From contig JBGOUY010000107.1 in assembly GCA_041477795.1 (NCBI GenBank), positions 1-13,260 of the forward strand: a stretch of 13,260 nucleotides of DNA, read 5' to 3'. Origin of the DNA: DATFMP01 sp041477795. GTDB lineage: Bacteria; SAR324; JACQKK01. Below the pieces are notes generated by a model. The model searched no databases and was not told the DNA's origin. It was given only the letters and a program-made list of their open reading frames with translations. The position numbers and the translations under genes were made by a program. How positions within the stretch are numbered: position 1 is the first letter of the stretch; each line of letters opens with the position of its first letter. Shown one piece after another: positions 6,916-13,260 of the stretch.

Positions 6916-8298
6916 TCAGAGCCGGTTGATGCCGTTCAGCGCCGCGACCCGGTAGCATTCGGAGTAGGTGGGATAGTTGAACACGTTGCCGATGAAGTAC
7001 TCGATGGTGCCATCGAAGCCCATCACGGTCTGCCCGATGTGCACCAGGTCCGTGGCGCCTTCCCCCAGGATGTGCACGCCCAGCAGCTTCAGATTCTCCC
7101 GATGGAACAGCAGCTTCAGCCGGCCGATGGTGTTGCCCGCGATCTGGCCGCGGGCGATCTCGCGGTAGGTTGCCGAGCCCACCTCGTAGGGCACCTTGGC
7201 CTGGGTCAACTGCTCTTCCGTGGCGCCGACGGTGGAAATCTCCGGAATCGTGTAGATGCCGGTGGGCAGCAGGTGCTTGCGGGGCGGTTCCCGCAGGCCA
7301 TCGAAGGCGTGCAGCGCCGCCAGCCGCCCCTGCTCCATCGAGGTGGAAGCCAGGCTGGGGAAGCCGATCACGTCGCCCACCGCGTACACGTTCGGGCAGC
7401 TCGTCTGGAAGAACTCGTTCACCGTGAGCTGCTTGCGGCTGTTCAATTCCACGCCCAACGCGTCCAGCCCGAGGAACTCCGTATTGCCCGTGCGGCCGTT
7501 GGCGTAGAGCAGGTAGTCGCTTTTCAGCACCTTGCCCGATTCCAGGTGCGCGTGGACGAAATTGTCGTCGCTCTCCACCGCCCGCAGCGCCTCGCCCAGC
7601 CGGATGCGCACGCCGCTTTCGCGCATCAGGTAGGCCAGCGCCGTGGAGATCTCCAGGTCCAGGAAGTCCAGCAGGTTCTGGCGCGGATTGACCAGGTTCA
7701 CCTTGACGCCCAGGTTGGAAAAGATCGTGGCGTATTCGCAGCCGATCACGCCCGCGCCGAAGATGGTGAGCGTCTTGGGGATCCGATTGATGAGCAGGAT
7801 CGTGTCGCTGTCGCGCACCCGCTCCTGCTCGAAGTTGAGGTTGTCCGGGCGGTAGGGCCGGCTGCCCGTGCCGATCACGGCGAACCCGCTCTCGTAGGTC
7901 TCCTTCGCGCCGTTCGGGTCCGTCACTTCCACGTGGTGCGCATCCACGAAGCGCGCGCTGCCCTGGAAGTGGTCCACGTCGTTGCGGTCGAAGGTGTTCT
8001 CGATGCGCTCGGCCAGGGAGGTCACCGCGGCGTTCTTGCGGTGCATGAGCCGGTTCACCGTGAGGTCCTTGTCGAGCTGCACGGAGATGCCGTAGACGCT
8101 GCGGTTGCGCATCAGCTCGATGAAGCGCACGGACTCGCGCAGGGTCTTGCTGGGGATGGTGCCCGTGTGCAGGCAGTTGCCGCCCAGCGCCTCGCGCTTG
8201 TCCACCACCATCACGCGCTTGCCCAGCTTGGCGGCCTGGATGGCCGCCTTTTCTCCGCTGGGGCCGGAGCCGATCACGATCAGGTCGTAGGGAGTCAC
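6916..8298 (-). CDS. sthA: Soluble pyridine nucleotide transhydrogenase (Si-specific NAD(P)+ transhydrogenase)
   Basis: This 460-residue FAD flavoprotein (E. coli SthA has 466) transfers hydride between NADPH and NAD in the cytosol, mainly draining excess NADPH. The FAD-binding GSGPSG lies at residues 10-15. The pyridine nucleotide motif GAGVIGCEYA is central, VYAVGDVIG is the second FAD contact, and the C-terminal dimer domain ends with TIEYFIGNVFNYPTYSEC and ALNGINRL, nearly as in E. coli SthA. The decisive feature is GGNCLHTGTIPSK. Only the first redox cysteine (C42) is present and Thr47 replaces the second, so there is no active disulfide and the protein is not a lipoamide or glutathione reductase. 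It starts at GTG 8298, with GAGG (8306-8303) four bases upstream. It is 53 bases after ltaE on the same strand and probably co-transcribed. Confidence 0.95.
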   Translation of the reverse strand: MTPYDLIVIGSGPSGEKAAIQAAKLGKRVMVVDKREALGGNCLHTGTIPSKTLRESVRFIELMRNRSVYGISVQLDKDLTVNRLMHRKNAAVTSLAERIENTFDRNDVDHFQGSARFVDAHHVEVTDPNGAKETYESGFAVIGTGSRPYRPDNLNFEQERVRDSDTILLINRIPKTLTIFGAGVIGCEYATIFSNLGVKVNLVNPRQNLLDFLDLEISTALAYLMRESGVRIRLGEALRAVESDDNFVHAHLESGKVLKSDYLLYANGRTGNTEFLGLDALGVELNSRKQLTVNEFFQTSCPNVYAVGDVIGFPSLASTSMEQGRLAALHAFDGLREPPRKHLLPTGIYTIPEISTVGATEEQLTQAKVPYEVGSATYREIARGQIAGNTIGRLKLLFHRENLKLLGVHILGEGATDLVHIGQTVMGFDGTIEYFIGNVFNYPTYSECYRVAALNGINRL

Positions 8299-8351
8299 AG
8301 GTCCTCGATCCACTGGCCGCGGGCCGGTTGCGTCGCCCGCCCGATGTCTGC

Positions 8352-9395
8352 TCAGCCCTGCAGCGCCGCGTGCAGGGCCGCGATGGCGCGCTCGATGCCG
8401 GCGCGCTCCACGTCCAGGTGCGTCACGGCGCGGGCGCTGTCCGCGCCGCTGGGGCCGATCAGGACGCCGCGCTGCTTGAGCGCCGCGGCGAGCTGGGCCT
8501 TGGGCAGGCGCGGGTGCTTGCTGCGGAAGAACACGATGTTGGTCTGGGGCATGCCGTAGACCAGCTCCAGGTGCTTCTCGTTGGCGATGGCCTCGGCCAG
8601 CAGGCGCGCGTGGGCGTGATCCTCGGCCAGGCGCTGCACGTGGTGGCGCAGGGCATAGCGTGCCGCCGCGGCCAGGAAGCCCGCCTGGCGCATCCCGCCG
8701 CCGAACATCTTGCGCAGGCGCAGGCAGCGCCCGATGAACGCCTTGCTGCCCGCCACCACGGAGCCCACCGGCGCGCCCAGGCCCTTGGAAAAACACAGCG
8801 ACGTGCTGTCGAAGGCGCCCGTGATGCGCGTCGCCTTCACGTCCAGCGCCACCGCGGCATTGAGCACGCGCGCGCCATCCAGGTGCATCGGCACGCCTTT
8901 CGCGCGCGCCACCTGGGCCAGCGCGTCCAGGCTGGCCAGGGGCAGCACCACGCCACCCAGCGCATTGTGCGTATTCTCCAGGCAGATCAGGCGCGTCAGC
9001 GCGAAGTGCGGGTTGTCGCCCTGGTAGATCGCCGCCTCCACCTCCGCCGGCGTGATCGTGCCGTCCGGATTGCCCAGGCAGCGCCACTGCACGCCGGAAA
9101 CCGCGGCGCCGCCGGCCGCCTCGTAGCGCACCGTGTGCGACATAGGGTGGATGATCACCTCGTCCCCGGGCTGCGTGTGCGCCTTCACCGAGATCAGGTT
9201 GGCCATCGTGCCCGAGGGCACGAACAGTGCCGCCTCCTTGCCCAGCAGCGCGGCGACTTCTTCCTGCAGGGCGTTGACGTTGGGGTCCTCGCCCCACACG
9301 TCGTCGCCCACCTCCGCTTCCATCATCGCCTTGCGCATGGCGGGCGTGGGCTGGGTCAGGGTATCGCTGCGCAAGTCGACAATGGGCTGGCTCAT
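8352..9395 (-). CDS. ltaE: Low-specificity L-threonine aldolase
   Basis: This 347-residue PLP enzyme of fold type I cleaves L-threonine or L-allo-threonine to glycine and acetaldehyde. The N-terminus MSQPIVDLRSDTLTQPT and EVGDDVWGEDP (28-38) are family hallmarks. His83 and His87 in IIHPMSHTVRYEAAG fall in the active-site region. HLDGAR (171-176) supplies the aspartate that contacts the PLP ring nitrogen. Lys204 in CFSKGLGAPVGS is the Schiff-base lysine (197 in the E. coli enzyme). The length is near the E. coli 333 residues. I chose ATG 9395 because the family begins at this point; no Shine-Dalgarno is visible. The enzyme can supply glycine for serine, one-carbon and purine pathways. It heads the probable ltaE-sthA unit and diverges from the usp gene. 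Confidence 0.93.
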   Translation of the reverse strand: MSQPIVDLRSDTLTQPTPAMRKAMMEAEVGDDVWGEDPNVNALQEEVAALLGKEAALFVPSGTMANLISVKAHTQPGDEVIIHPMSHTVRYEAAGGAAVSGVQWRCLGNPDGTITPAEVEAAIYQGDNPHFALTRLICLENTHNALGGVVLPLASLDALAQVARAKGVPMHLDGARVLNAAVALDVKATRITGAFDSTSLCFSKGLGAPVGSVVAGSKAFIGRCLRLRKMFGGGMRQAGFLAAAARYALRHHVQRLAEDHAHARLLAEAIANEKHLELVYGMPQTNIVFFRSKHPRLPKAQLAAALKQRGVLIGPSGADSARAVTHLDVERAGIERAIAALHAALQG

Positions 9396-9477
9396 GGCAC
9401 GGGCTGGCGGGTGTGGGCGACGTGCCCCGCGTCGCATCGCGCGGCGGGGTCGGCATTCGCCTATCGTGCCATGTCGC

Positions 9478-9491
9478 TTGACGCAAGTCAT
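9478..9491. promoter_or_regulatory. CRP/FNR-family-like box upstream of usp
   Basis: TTGAC (9478-9482), GCAA, then GTCAT (9487-9491) form a 14-base dyad resembling the FNR/ANR site TTGAT-N4-ATCAA. Seven of the ten specified bases match, and four of five half-site positions are self-complementary. Its centre (9484.5) lies at exactly -41.5 from the start predicted by the TATAAG hexamer, the standard class II activator position. Confidence 0.4.
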
Positions 9492-9519
9492 TGGGTCGCC
9501 GCGGGGGGCGGCGTATAAG
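9491..9519 (+). promoter_or_regulatory. Promoter candidate for the usp-ATPase unit
   Basis: TTGGGT (9491-9496) and TATAAG (9514-9519) are separated by exactly 17 bases. TATAAG matches TATAAT at five of six positions. The -35 keeps TTG only, which fits activator dependence. The predicted start near 9526 gives a leader of about 73 bases. The 17-base spacer is itself an inverted repeat (CGCCGC 9497-9502, five G, GCGGCG 9508-9513). Confidence 0.5.
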
Positions 9520-9548
9520 GGAGACTGGGCGGGTCATCCGGGGCTGCA

Positions 9549-9597
9549 CGGGCCCCCTCACCGGCACTGCCCGCCACTCCCCCTGCGAGGGGGCCCG
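9549..9597 (+). promoter_or_regulatory. Usp leader with two mutually exclusive hairpins over the ribosome binding site
   Basis: CGGGCCCCCTC (9549-9559) is the exact reverse complement of GAGGGGGCCCG (9587-9597), an 11-pair perfect stem with a 27-base loop. Within that loop CCCCCT (9579-9584) can instead pair with AGGGGG (9588-9593) around the three-base loop GCG. Both structures capture the Shine-Dalgarno GAGGGGG, which ends five bases before ATG 9599. The pairing is direct from sequence; a regulatory role is inferred. Confidence 0.45.
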
Positions 9598-9598
9598 C

Positions 9599-10438
9599 AT
9601 GCTCCATCTCGCCTACGACGCGACCATCCACGGCGACTGGGTCTCGCATTACGCGATTCACCTGGCCGCGCACCAGCCCGACCACGCGCTCTGCGCGATC
9701 CACGTGGCCGACGGGCGCCTGACCGCGAGTGAGCTGCAGGAGCGGCTGCACCTGCTGGAAGACCGCTGCCGCATGGCGGGGGTGTCCCTGCAGAGCGAGG
9801 TCTACCCGATCGGCCGCGACGTGCTGGAGACCCTGCTGGCGGTGGTGCCGCCCGGCCCGTCGAGCTTCCTGGTCTGCGGCACGCGGCTCACCCCGCGCCG
9901 GCGCGGCTACATCGCAGGCACGGTGTCCGAGCGCCTGATGCGCTTACGGCGCCAATCCGTGCTGGCCGTGCGCGTGGTGCAGCCCGGCCTGCTGGGCGCG
10001 CCGCGCCGGCTGCTCGTGCCGCTGGCCGGGCTGCCGGCGGGACTGGCGCCCGCCCTGCCCTGGCTGCGCCTGCTGGCGCCGGATGTGCGCGACCTGCAGT
10101 TGCTGCACGTGCAGGAGGTGGGGCGGCGCCGCTTCCGGCGTCTCACGTTCGAGCAGGGGCAGGTGCTGCAGCAGCGCGGCGCGGTGTTCCTGCAGGGCGT
10201 GGAGGAGCAGGTGCGGCGCGAGCTGGCGCTGCCCGAGGCGCACGTGGACACGCACGCGGTGGTCTCCGACGACGTGCCCAAGGAGATCGTGATCCAGGCC
10301 AACCGCTTCAAGTCGCACCTGATCCTGCTCGGGCTCTCGGCGCGCGGGCCGGCCGAGCGCTTCTTCTACGGCGAACCCATCGAGCAGGTGCTGGCCAACG
10401 CCCCCTGCGACGTGGCCGTGTACCAAAGCCCGGCATGA
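9599..10438 (+). CDS. Universal stress protein, tandem two-domain
   Basis: This 279-residue protein has two Usp-like alpha/beta domains. Domain 1 (about 1-125) runs from MLHLAYDATIHGDW through SSFLVCGTRLTPRRRGYIAGT to VLAVRVV. Domain 2 (about 133-279) runs from RRLLVPLAGL through SHLILLGLSARGPAERF to CDVAVYQSPA. Each ends in the usual hydrophobic strand after the glycine loop. The ATP-loop pattern G-x2-G-x9-G-S/T is degenerate: domain 1 keeps a terminal GT, and domain 2 has GE. Nucleotide binding is therefore doubtful, at least in domain 2. ATG 9599 is set by the strong GAGGGGG Shine-Dalgarno, which lies in a hairpin. The stop codon overlaps the ATPase start by ATGA, so the two proteins are translationally coupled and probably work together. 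Usp proteins act in the cytoplasm in stress survival, and some regulate transporters. The exact role is unknown. Confidence 0.82.
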   Translation: MLHLAYDATIHGDWVSHYAIHLAAHQPDHALCAIHVADGRLTASELQERLHLLEDRCRMAGVSLQSEVYPIGRDVLETLLAVVPPGPSSFLVCGTRLTPRRRGYIAGTVSERLMRLRRQSVLAVRVVQPGLLGAPRRLLVPLAGLPAGLAPALPWLRLLAPDVRDLQLLHVQEVGRRRFRRLTFEQGQVLQQRGAVFLQGVEEQVRRELALPEAHVDTHAVVSDDVPKEIVIQANRFKSHLILLGLSARGPAERFFYGEPIEQVLANAPCDVAVYQSPA

Positions 10439-13191
10439 GCGCGCAAATCCAGAACGCCGCGGCGGCGCAGGTCTATCCCCTGCTGCAGTCACGGCCCGAG
10501 GGCCTGTCCGCGCGCGAGGTGGCCGAGCGGCTGGCCCAGACCGGCCCGAACGCCCTGGAGAAGCGCGCCGGCTTCCGCTGGCCCGAACGTCTGGCGCGGC
10601 AGTGCCTCAACTTCTTCAGCCTGCTGCTGGACGTCTCGGCGCTGATCGCGTTCCTGGCCGAGCGCCTGGAGCCGGGCCAGGGCATGGCCCTGCTGGGCTG
10701 GGCGCTGCTCAGCGTGTCCGTGCTCAACGCGGGCTTCTCGTTCCTGCAGGAGTATCGCGCCGAGCACGCCATGGAGGCCCTGCGCAAATTCCTGCCCCAG
10801 CGCGTGCGTGTGCGCCGCGAGGGGCGCACGGAGGAGGCGCTCGCGGCCTCGCTGGTGCCCGGCGACGTGCTGCTGCTGGCCGCGGGGGATCGCGTCCCCG
10901 CGGACGCGCGGCTCGTGGAGTGCACCGACCTGCAGGTCAACAACGCCCCGCTCACCGGGGAGTCCCGCCCGCTGGCGCGCGACCCGGCCCCCAGCGAGGC
11001 GCCCCTGCTGGAGAGCCCCAACGTCGCCTTCGCGGGCTGCGCCGTGCTGAAAGGCAGCGGCACGGCGGTGGTGTTCGGCACCGGCGAGCGCACCGAGTTC
11101 GGCAAGATCGCCGCGCTCTCGCAGGACATCCGGCGCTCCGCGTCGCCGCTCGAGCGCGAGACGGCGCGCATGGTGCGCGTGCTGACGATCGTGGCGGTGA
11201 CGATGGGCGTGCTGTTCTTCGCCTATGGCGTGTACGCCGGCCGTCCTCTGTGGATGAATCTGGTGTACCTGATGGGCATCATCGTGGCGCTCGTGCCGGA
11301 GGGGCTGCTGCCGACCTTCACGCTCGCCCTGGCGATGGGCAGCCTGCGCATGGCGCGGGTCAACGTGCTGGTCAAGGGCCTCAACGCCGTGGAGGCGATG
11401 GGCGCATTGCAGGTGATCTGCACGGACAAGACCGGCACGCTCACCCTCAACCGCCTCGCCCTCACGCGCCTGGTGGACCCTGCCGCCGGGGAGCCCCTGC
11501 CCGCGCCCGCGCGGCGGGCGTTCCTGCGCCTGGCGCTAATCGCCTCCGACGTGCGCAACGAGCCCCCGGCGCTGGCCGGAGACCCGCTCGACGTGGCCGT
11601 GGCCGAGTGCTACGCGGCCGAGGGCGGCGACGTGGCCGCGGTGCTGGCCGGCACGCGGCGCCGCTTCGCCTTCGACGTGGGCAAGCGCCGCGAGGGCGGC
11701 GTCTTCGCCGCCGGCGGCGAGGCGCTCTACGCCGTCAAGGGCGCCTGGGAGTTCCTGCGCCCGCTCGTCACGCACATCGCCGCGCCCACCGCCGGCGGCC
11801 GCGCCCCCGCGCCCCTGCCGGCCGACGCCCAGCGGCTGGCGCAGGCCGACGCGCAGGTGAGCCGGCTCGCCGGCCAGGGCCTGCGCGTGCTGGCGCTGGC
11901 CGCGCGGCCGCTCGACGCGCCGCCCCCGCCCGATGCGCCGCAGGAGGCGCTGGAGCAGGGGCTCGTGCTGCAGGGCTTCCTGGGCCTGGAGGATCCGCTG
12001 CGCCCCGAGGTGCCCGCAGCCGTCGCGCAGTGTCACCGCGCCGGGGTGCGCGTGCTGCTGGTGACGGGCGACCACCCGCAGACCGCCGAGGCCATCGCGC
12101 GCCAGGCCGGCATCGTGGAGGAGGGCGCGGCGGGGCGGCTCACCCTGACCGGCGCCGAGCTGGAGCGCCTGCGCGAGGCGGAACTGATCGAGCGCCTGCG
12201 GGCCGGCGTGACGCTGTTCGCGCGCACCACGCCCGAGCAGAAGATGAAGATCGTGCTGGCCCTGCGCCACATGGGACTGGTGGTGGGCATGACCGGCGAC
12301 GGCGTCAACGACGCCCCCGCCCTGAAGACGGCGGATGTGGGCATCGCGATGGGCCTGCGCGGCACGGACGTGGCGCGCGAGGCGGCGCAAGTGATCCTGC
12401 TGGACGACAACTTCGCCTCCATCGTGCGCGGCATCCAGGAGGGGCGCACGATCTTCCGCAACCTGCAGAAGTTCACCGCCTACGTGCTGACGCACAATGG
12501 CGCCGAGCTGGTTCCCTACCTGGCGTACATCGTCCTGCCCATACCGTTGGCGCTGAACATCCTGCAAATCCTCTCCATCGACCTCGGCACGGACATGGCG
12601 CCCGCGATCGGGCTGGGCCAGGAACCGGCCGATGCCGACGTGATGCGCAGGCCGCCGCGCAGCGAGCGGGAGCCACTGCTCAGCCTGCCCGTGGTCGCGC
12701 TCAGCTACGGCTTCCTGGGCGGCATCGAGGCGGCGTGGGCCATGCTGCTGTTCTTTGTGGTGCTGCTGCAGGGCGGCTGGCAATACGGGCAGGAGCTGGC
12801 TCCGGGCGACCCCTTGCTCGCCTCGGCGATGGGCATCGCGCTGGTTGCCATCGTGCTGATGCAGATGGGGAACCTGGTCAGCCGACGCTCGGCCCGCGGA
12901 AGCGGGATCGACGCCGGGCTGCTGCGCAACCGGCTGATCCTGCTCGGCTTCGCCCTGCAGATCGGCTTCGCCTGGGGCGTGCTCTACGTCCCGTCGCTGG
13001 CCGCCGTGATGGGCACGGGGCCCGTCAGCGGCTCCGTGTTCGCGCTGGCCTGGCTGGGCATCCCGCTCATCTTCGGCGTGGACTACCTGCGCAAGCTCGT
13101 CCTGCGGGCGCTGGAGGCGCGGAGGCGGGGACGGCCGCGCGGGCGCCCGACGCCACTGGCGAGGGGGGCGGCGCATCCCGCCGCGCCTTGA
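10435..13191 (+). CDS. P-type cation-transporting ATPase, Na,K-ATPase-like (P2C-like)
   Basis: This 918-residue inner-membrane pump is driven by ATP and aspartyl phosphorylation. An N-terminal cation-ATPase domain (1-60) precedes TM1-2. TGES (174-177) marks the actuator, DKTGTLT with Asp331 is the phosphorylation site, VKGAW (434-438) lies in the nucleotide domain, and TGDGVNDAPA (620-629) is the hinge. Six C-terminal helices follow. Ion-site helices resemble Na,K-ATPase: VPEGLL with Glu289 in TM4, YVLTHNGAELVPY with Asn688 and Glu691 in TM5, and SIDLGTDMAPA with Asp716 and Asp720 in TM6. PADADVMRRPPR also echoes the eukaryotic AESDIMKRQPR. In TM8, QMGNL has Asn813 where Na,K-ATPase has an aspartate. 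The C-tail is Arg/Pro-rich. The start overlaps the usp stop by ATGA with no separate ribosome binding site, indicating coupling. The ion carried cannot be told: Ca, Na, K or H are open. Confidence 0.9.
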   Translation: MSAQIQNAAAAQVYPLLQSRPEGLSAREVAERLAQTGPNALEKRAGFRWPERLARQCLNFFSLLLDVSALIAFLAERLEPGQGMALLGWALLSVSVLNAGFSFLQEYRAEHAMEALRKFLPQRVRVRREGRTEEALAASLVPGDVLLLAAGDRVPADARLVECTDLQVNNAPLTGESRPLARDPAPSEAPLLESPNVAFAGCAVLKGSGTAVVFGTGERTEFGKIAALSQDIRRSASPLERETARMVRVLTIVAVTMGVLFFAYGVYAGRPLWMNLVYLMGIIVALVPEGLLPTFTLALAMGSLRMARVNVLVKGLNAVEAMGALQVICTDKTGTLTLNRLALTRLVDPAAGEPLPAPARRAFLRLALIASDVRNEPPALAGDPLDVAVAECYAAEGGDVAAVLAGTRRRFAFDVGKRREGGVFAAGGEALYAVKGAWEFLRPLVTHIAAPTAGGRAPAPLPADAQRLAQADAQVSRLAGQGLRVLALAARPLDAPPPPDAPQEALEQGLVLQGFLGLEDPLRPEVPAAVAQCHRAGVRVLLVTGDHPQTAEAIARQAGIVEEGAAGRLTLTGAELERLREAELIERLRAGVTLFARTTPEQKMKIVLALRHMGLVVGMTGDGVNDAPALKTADVGIAMGLRGTDVAREAAQVILLDDNFASIVRGIQEGRTIFRNLQKFTAYVLTHNGAELVPYLAYIVLPIPLALNILQILSIDLGTDMAPAIGLGQEPADADVMRRPPRSEREPLLSLPVVALSYGFLGGIEAAWAMLLFFVVLLQGGWQYGQELAPGDPLLASAMGIALVAIVLMQMGNLVSRRSARGSGIDAGLLRNRLILLGFALQIGFAWGVLYVPSLAAVMGTGPVSGSVFALAWLGIPLIFGVDYLRKLVLRALEARRRGRPRGRPTPLARGAAHPAAP

Positions 13192-13260
13192 CATCGCGCC
13201 TTGACATCGCGCCTTGACATCGCGCCTTGACATCGCGCCTTGACATCGCGCCTTGACATC
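13183..13260. repeat. Tandem array of six perfect 13-bp repeats at the window edge
   Basis: The unit GCGCCTTGACATC is repeated six times without a mismatch and runs to the last base of the window, so the full copy number is unknown. The first copy overlaps the last codons and the TGA stop (13189-13191) of the ATPase gene. Each copy contains TTGACA, the consensus sigma-70 -35 hexamer, but no -10-like sequence is present. The period is not a multiple of three. Confidence 0.95.

Noticed and set aside
9478..9519. Promoter using TTGACG (9478-9483) with TATAAG
   Set aside because: The spacing is 30 bases, far too long for sigma-70. The TTGGGT hexamer at 17 bases fits instead.
8299..9600. Extension of the sthA frame upstream to 9600
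   Set aside because: The extension overlaps ltaE in another frame and has low-complexity shadow sequence. SthA homology begins at GTG 8298.
11536..13233. Long minus-strand open frame opposite the ATPase
   Set aside because: It has shadow composition (His, Gln, Arg, Gly), lies wholly opposite a clear P-type ATPase, and its start lies within the 13-bp repeats.
13183..13260. CRISPR array
   Set aside because: The repeats are 13 bp and directly abutting, with no spacers and no cas genes in the window.

Overview
The window is very GC-rich, densely packed chromosomal DNA from a proteobacterium. FadB, SthA and the sigma factor resemble gammaproteobacterial proteins most, but I ran no search, so the lineage is an inference. 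I see no insertion sequence, phage gene, tRNA, rRNA or CRISPR array.

Layout from left to right. (1) fadB on the minus strand (64-2220) encodes the two-activity alpha subunit of fatty-acid beta-oxidation. Its usual partner fadA would lie beyond the left edge. (2) Divergent from it on the plus strand is a cobalamin-binding-type radical SAM protein of the DUF4080 kind (2389-4092). (3) A cytoplasmic TPR-repeat protein follows on the plus strand (4320-5303) with its own promoter-like sequence and a good ribosome binding site. (4) Convergent to it is a minus-strand block: ltaE (threonine aldolase, 9395-8352), sthA (soluble transhydrogenase, 8298-6916), an ECF sigma factor (6610-5972) and a small soluble zinc-binding anti-sigma factor (5769-5500). 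An ECF-type promoter-like sequence lies just upstream of the sigma gene and suggests autoregulation. (5) On the plus strand at the right end, a tandem universal stress protein (9599-10438) overlaps by ATGA a P-type cation ATPase (10435-13191). The ATPase resembles the Na,K-ATPase (P2C) group more than classic bacterial pumps. (6) The window ends in six perfect copies of a 13-bp repeat, beginning inside the ATPase stop region and running off the edge.

Most genes are ordinary housekeeping or stress functions: lipid oxidation, NADPH/NADH balance, glycine/threonine metabolism and envelope or redox stress signalling. The most interesting region is the usp-ATPase unit. It has a promoter-like sequence with a CRP/FNR-family-like box centred exactly at -41.5 from the predicted start, and a spacer filled by an inverted repeat. 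Its leader contains two mutually exclusive perfect hairpins that both hide the ribosome binding site of usp. I would examine this as a candidate two-level (transcription plus RNA structure) control of a stress-linked ion pump. It is a hypothesis from sequence, not an established system.
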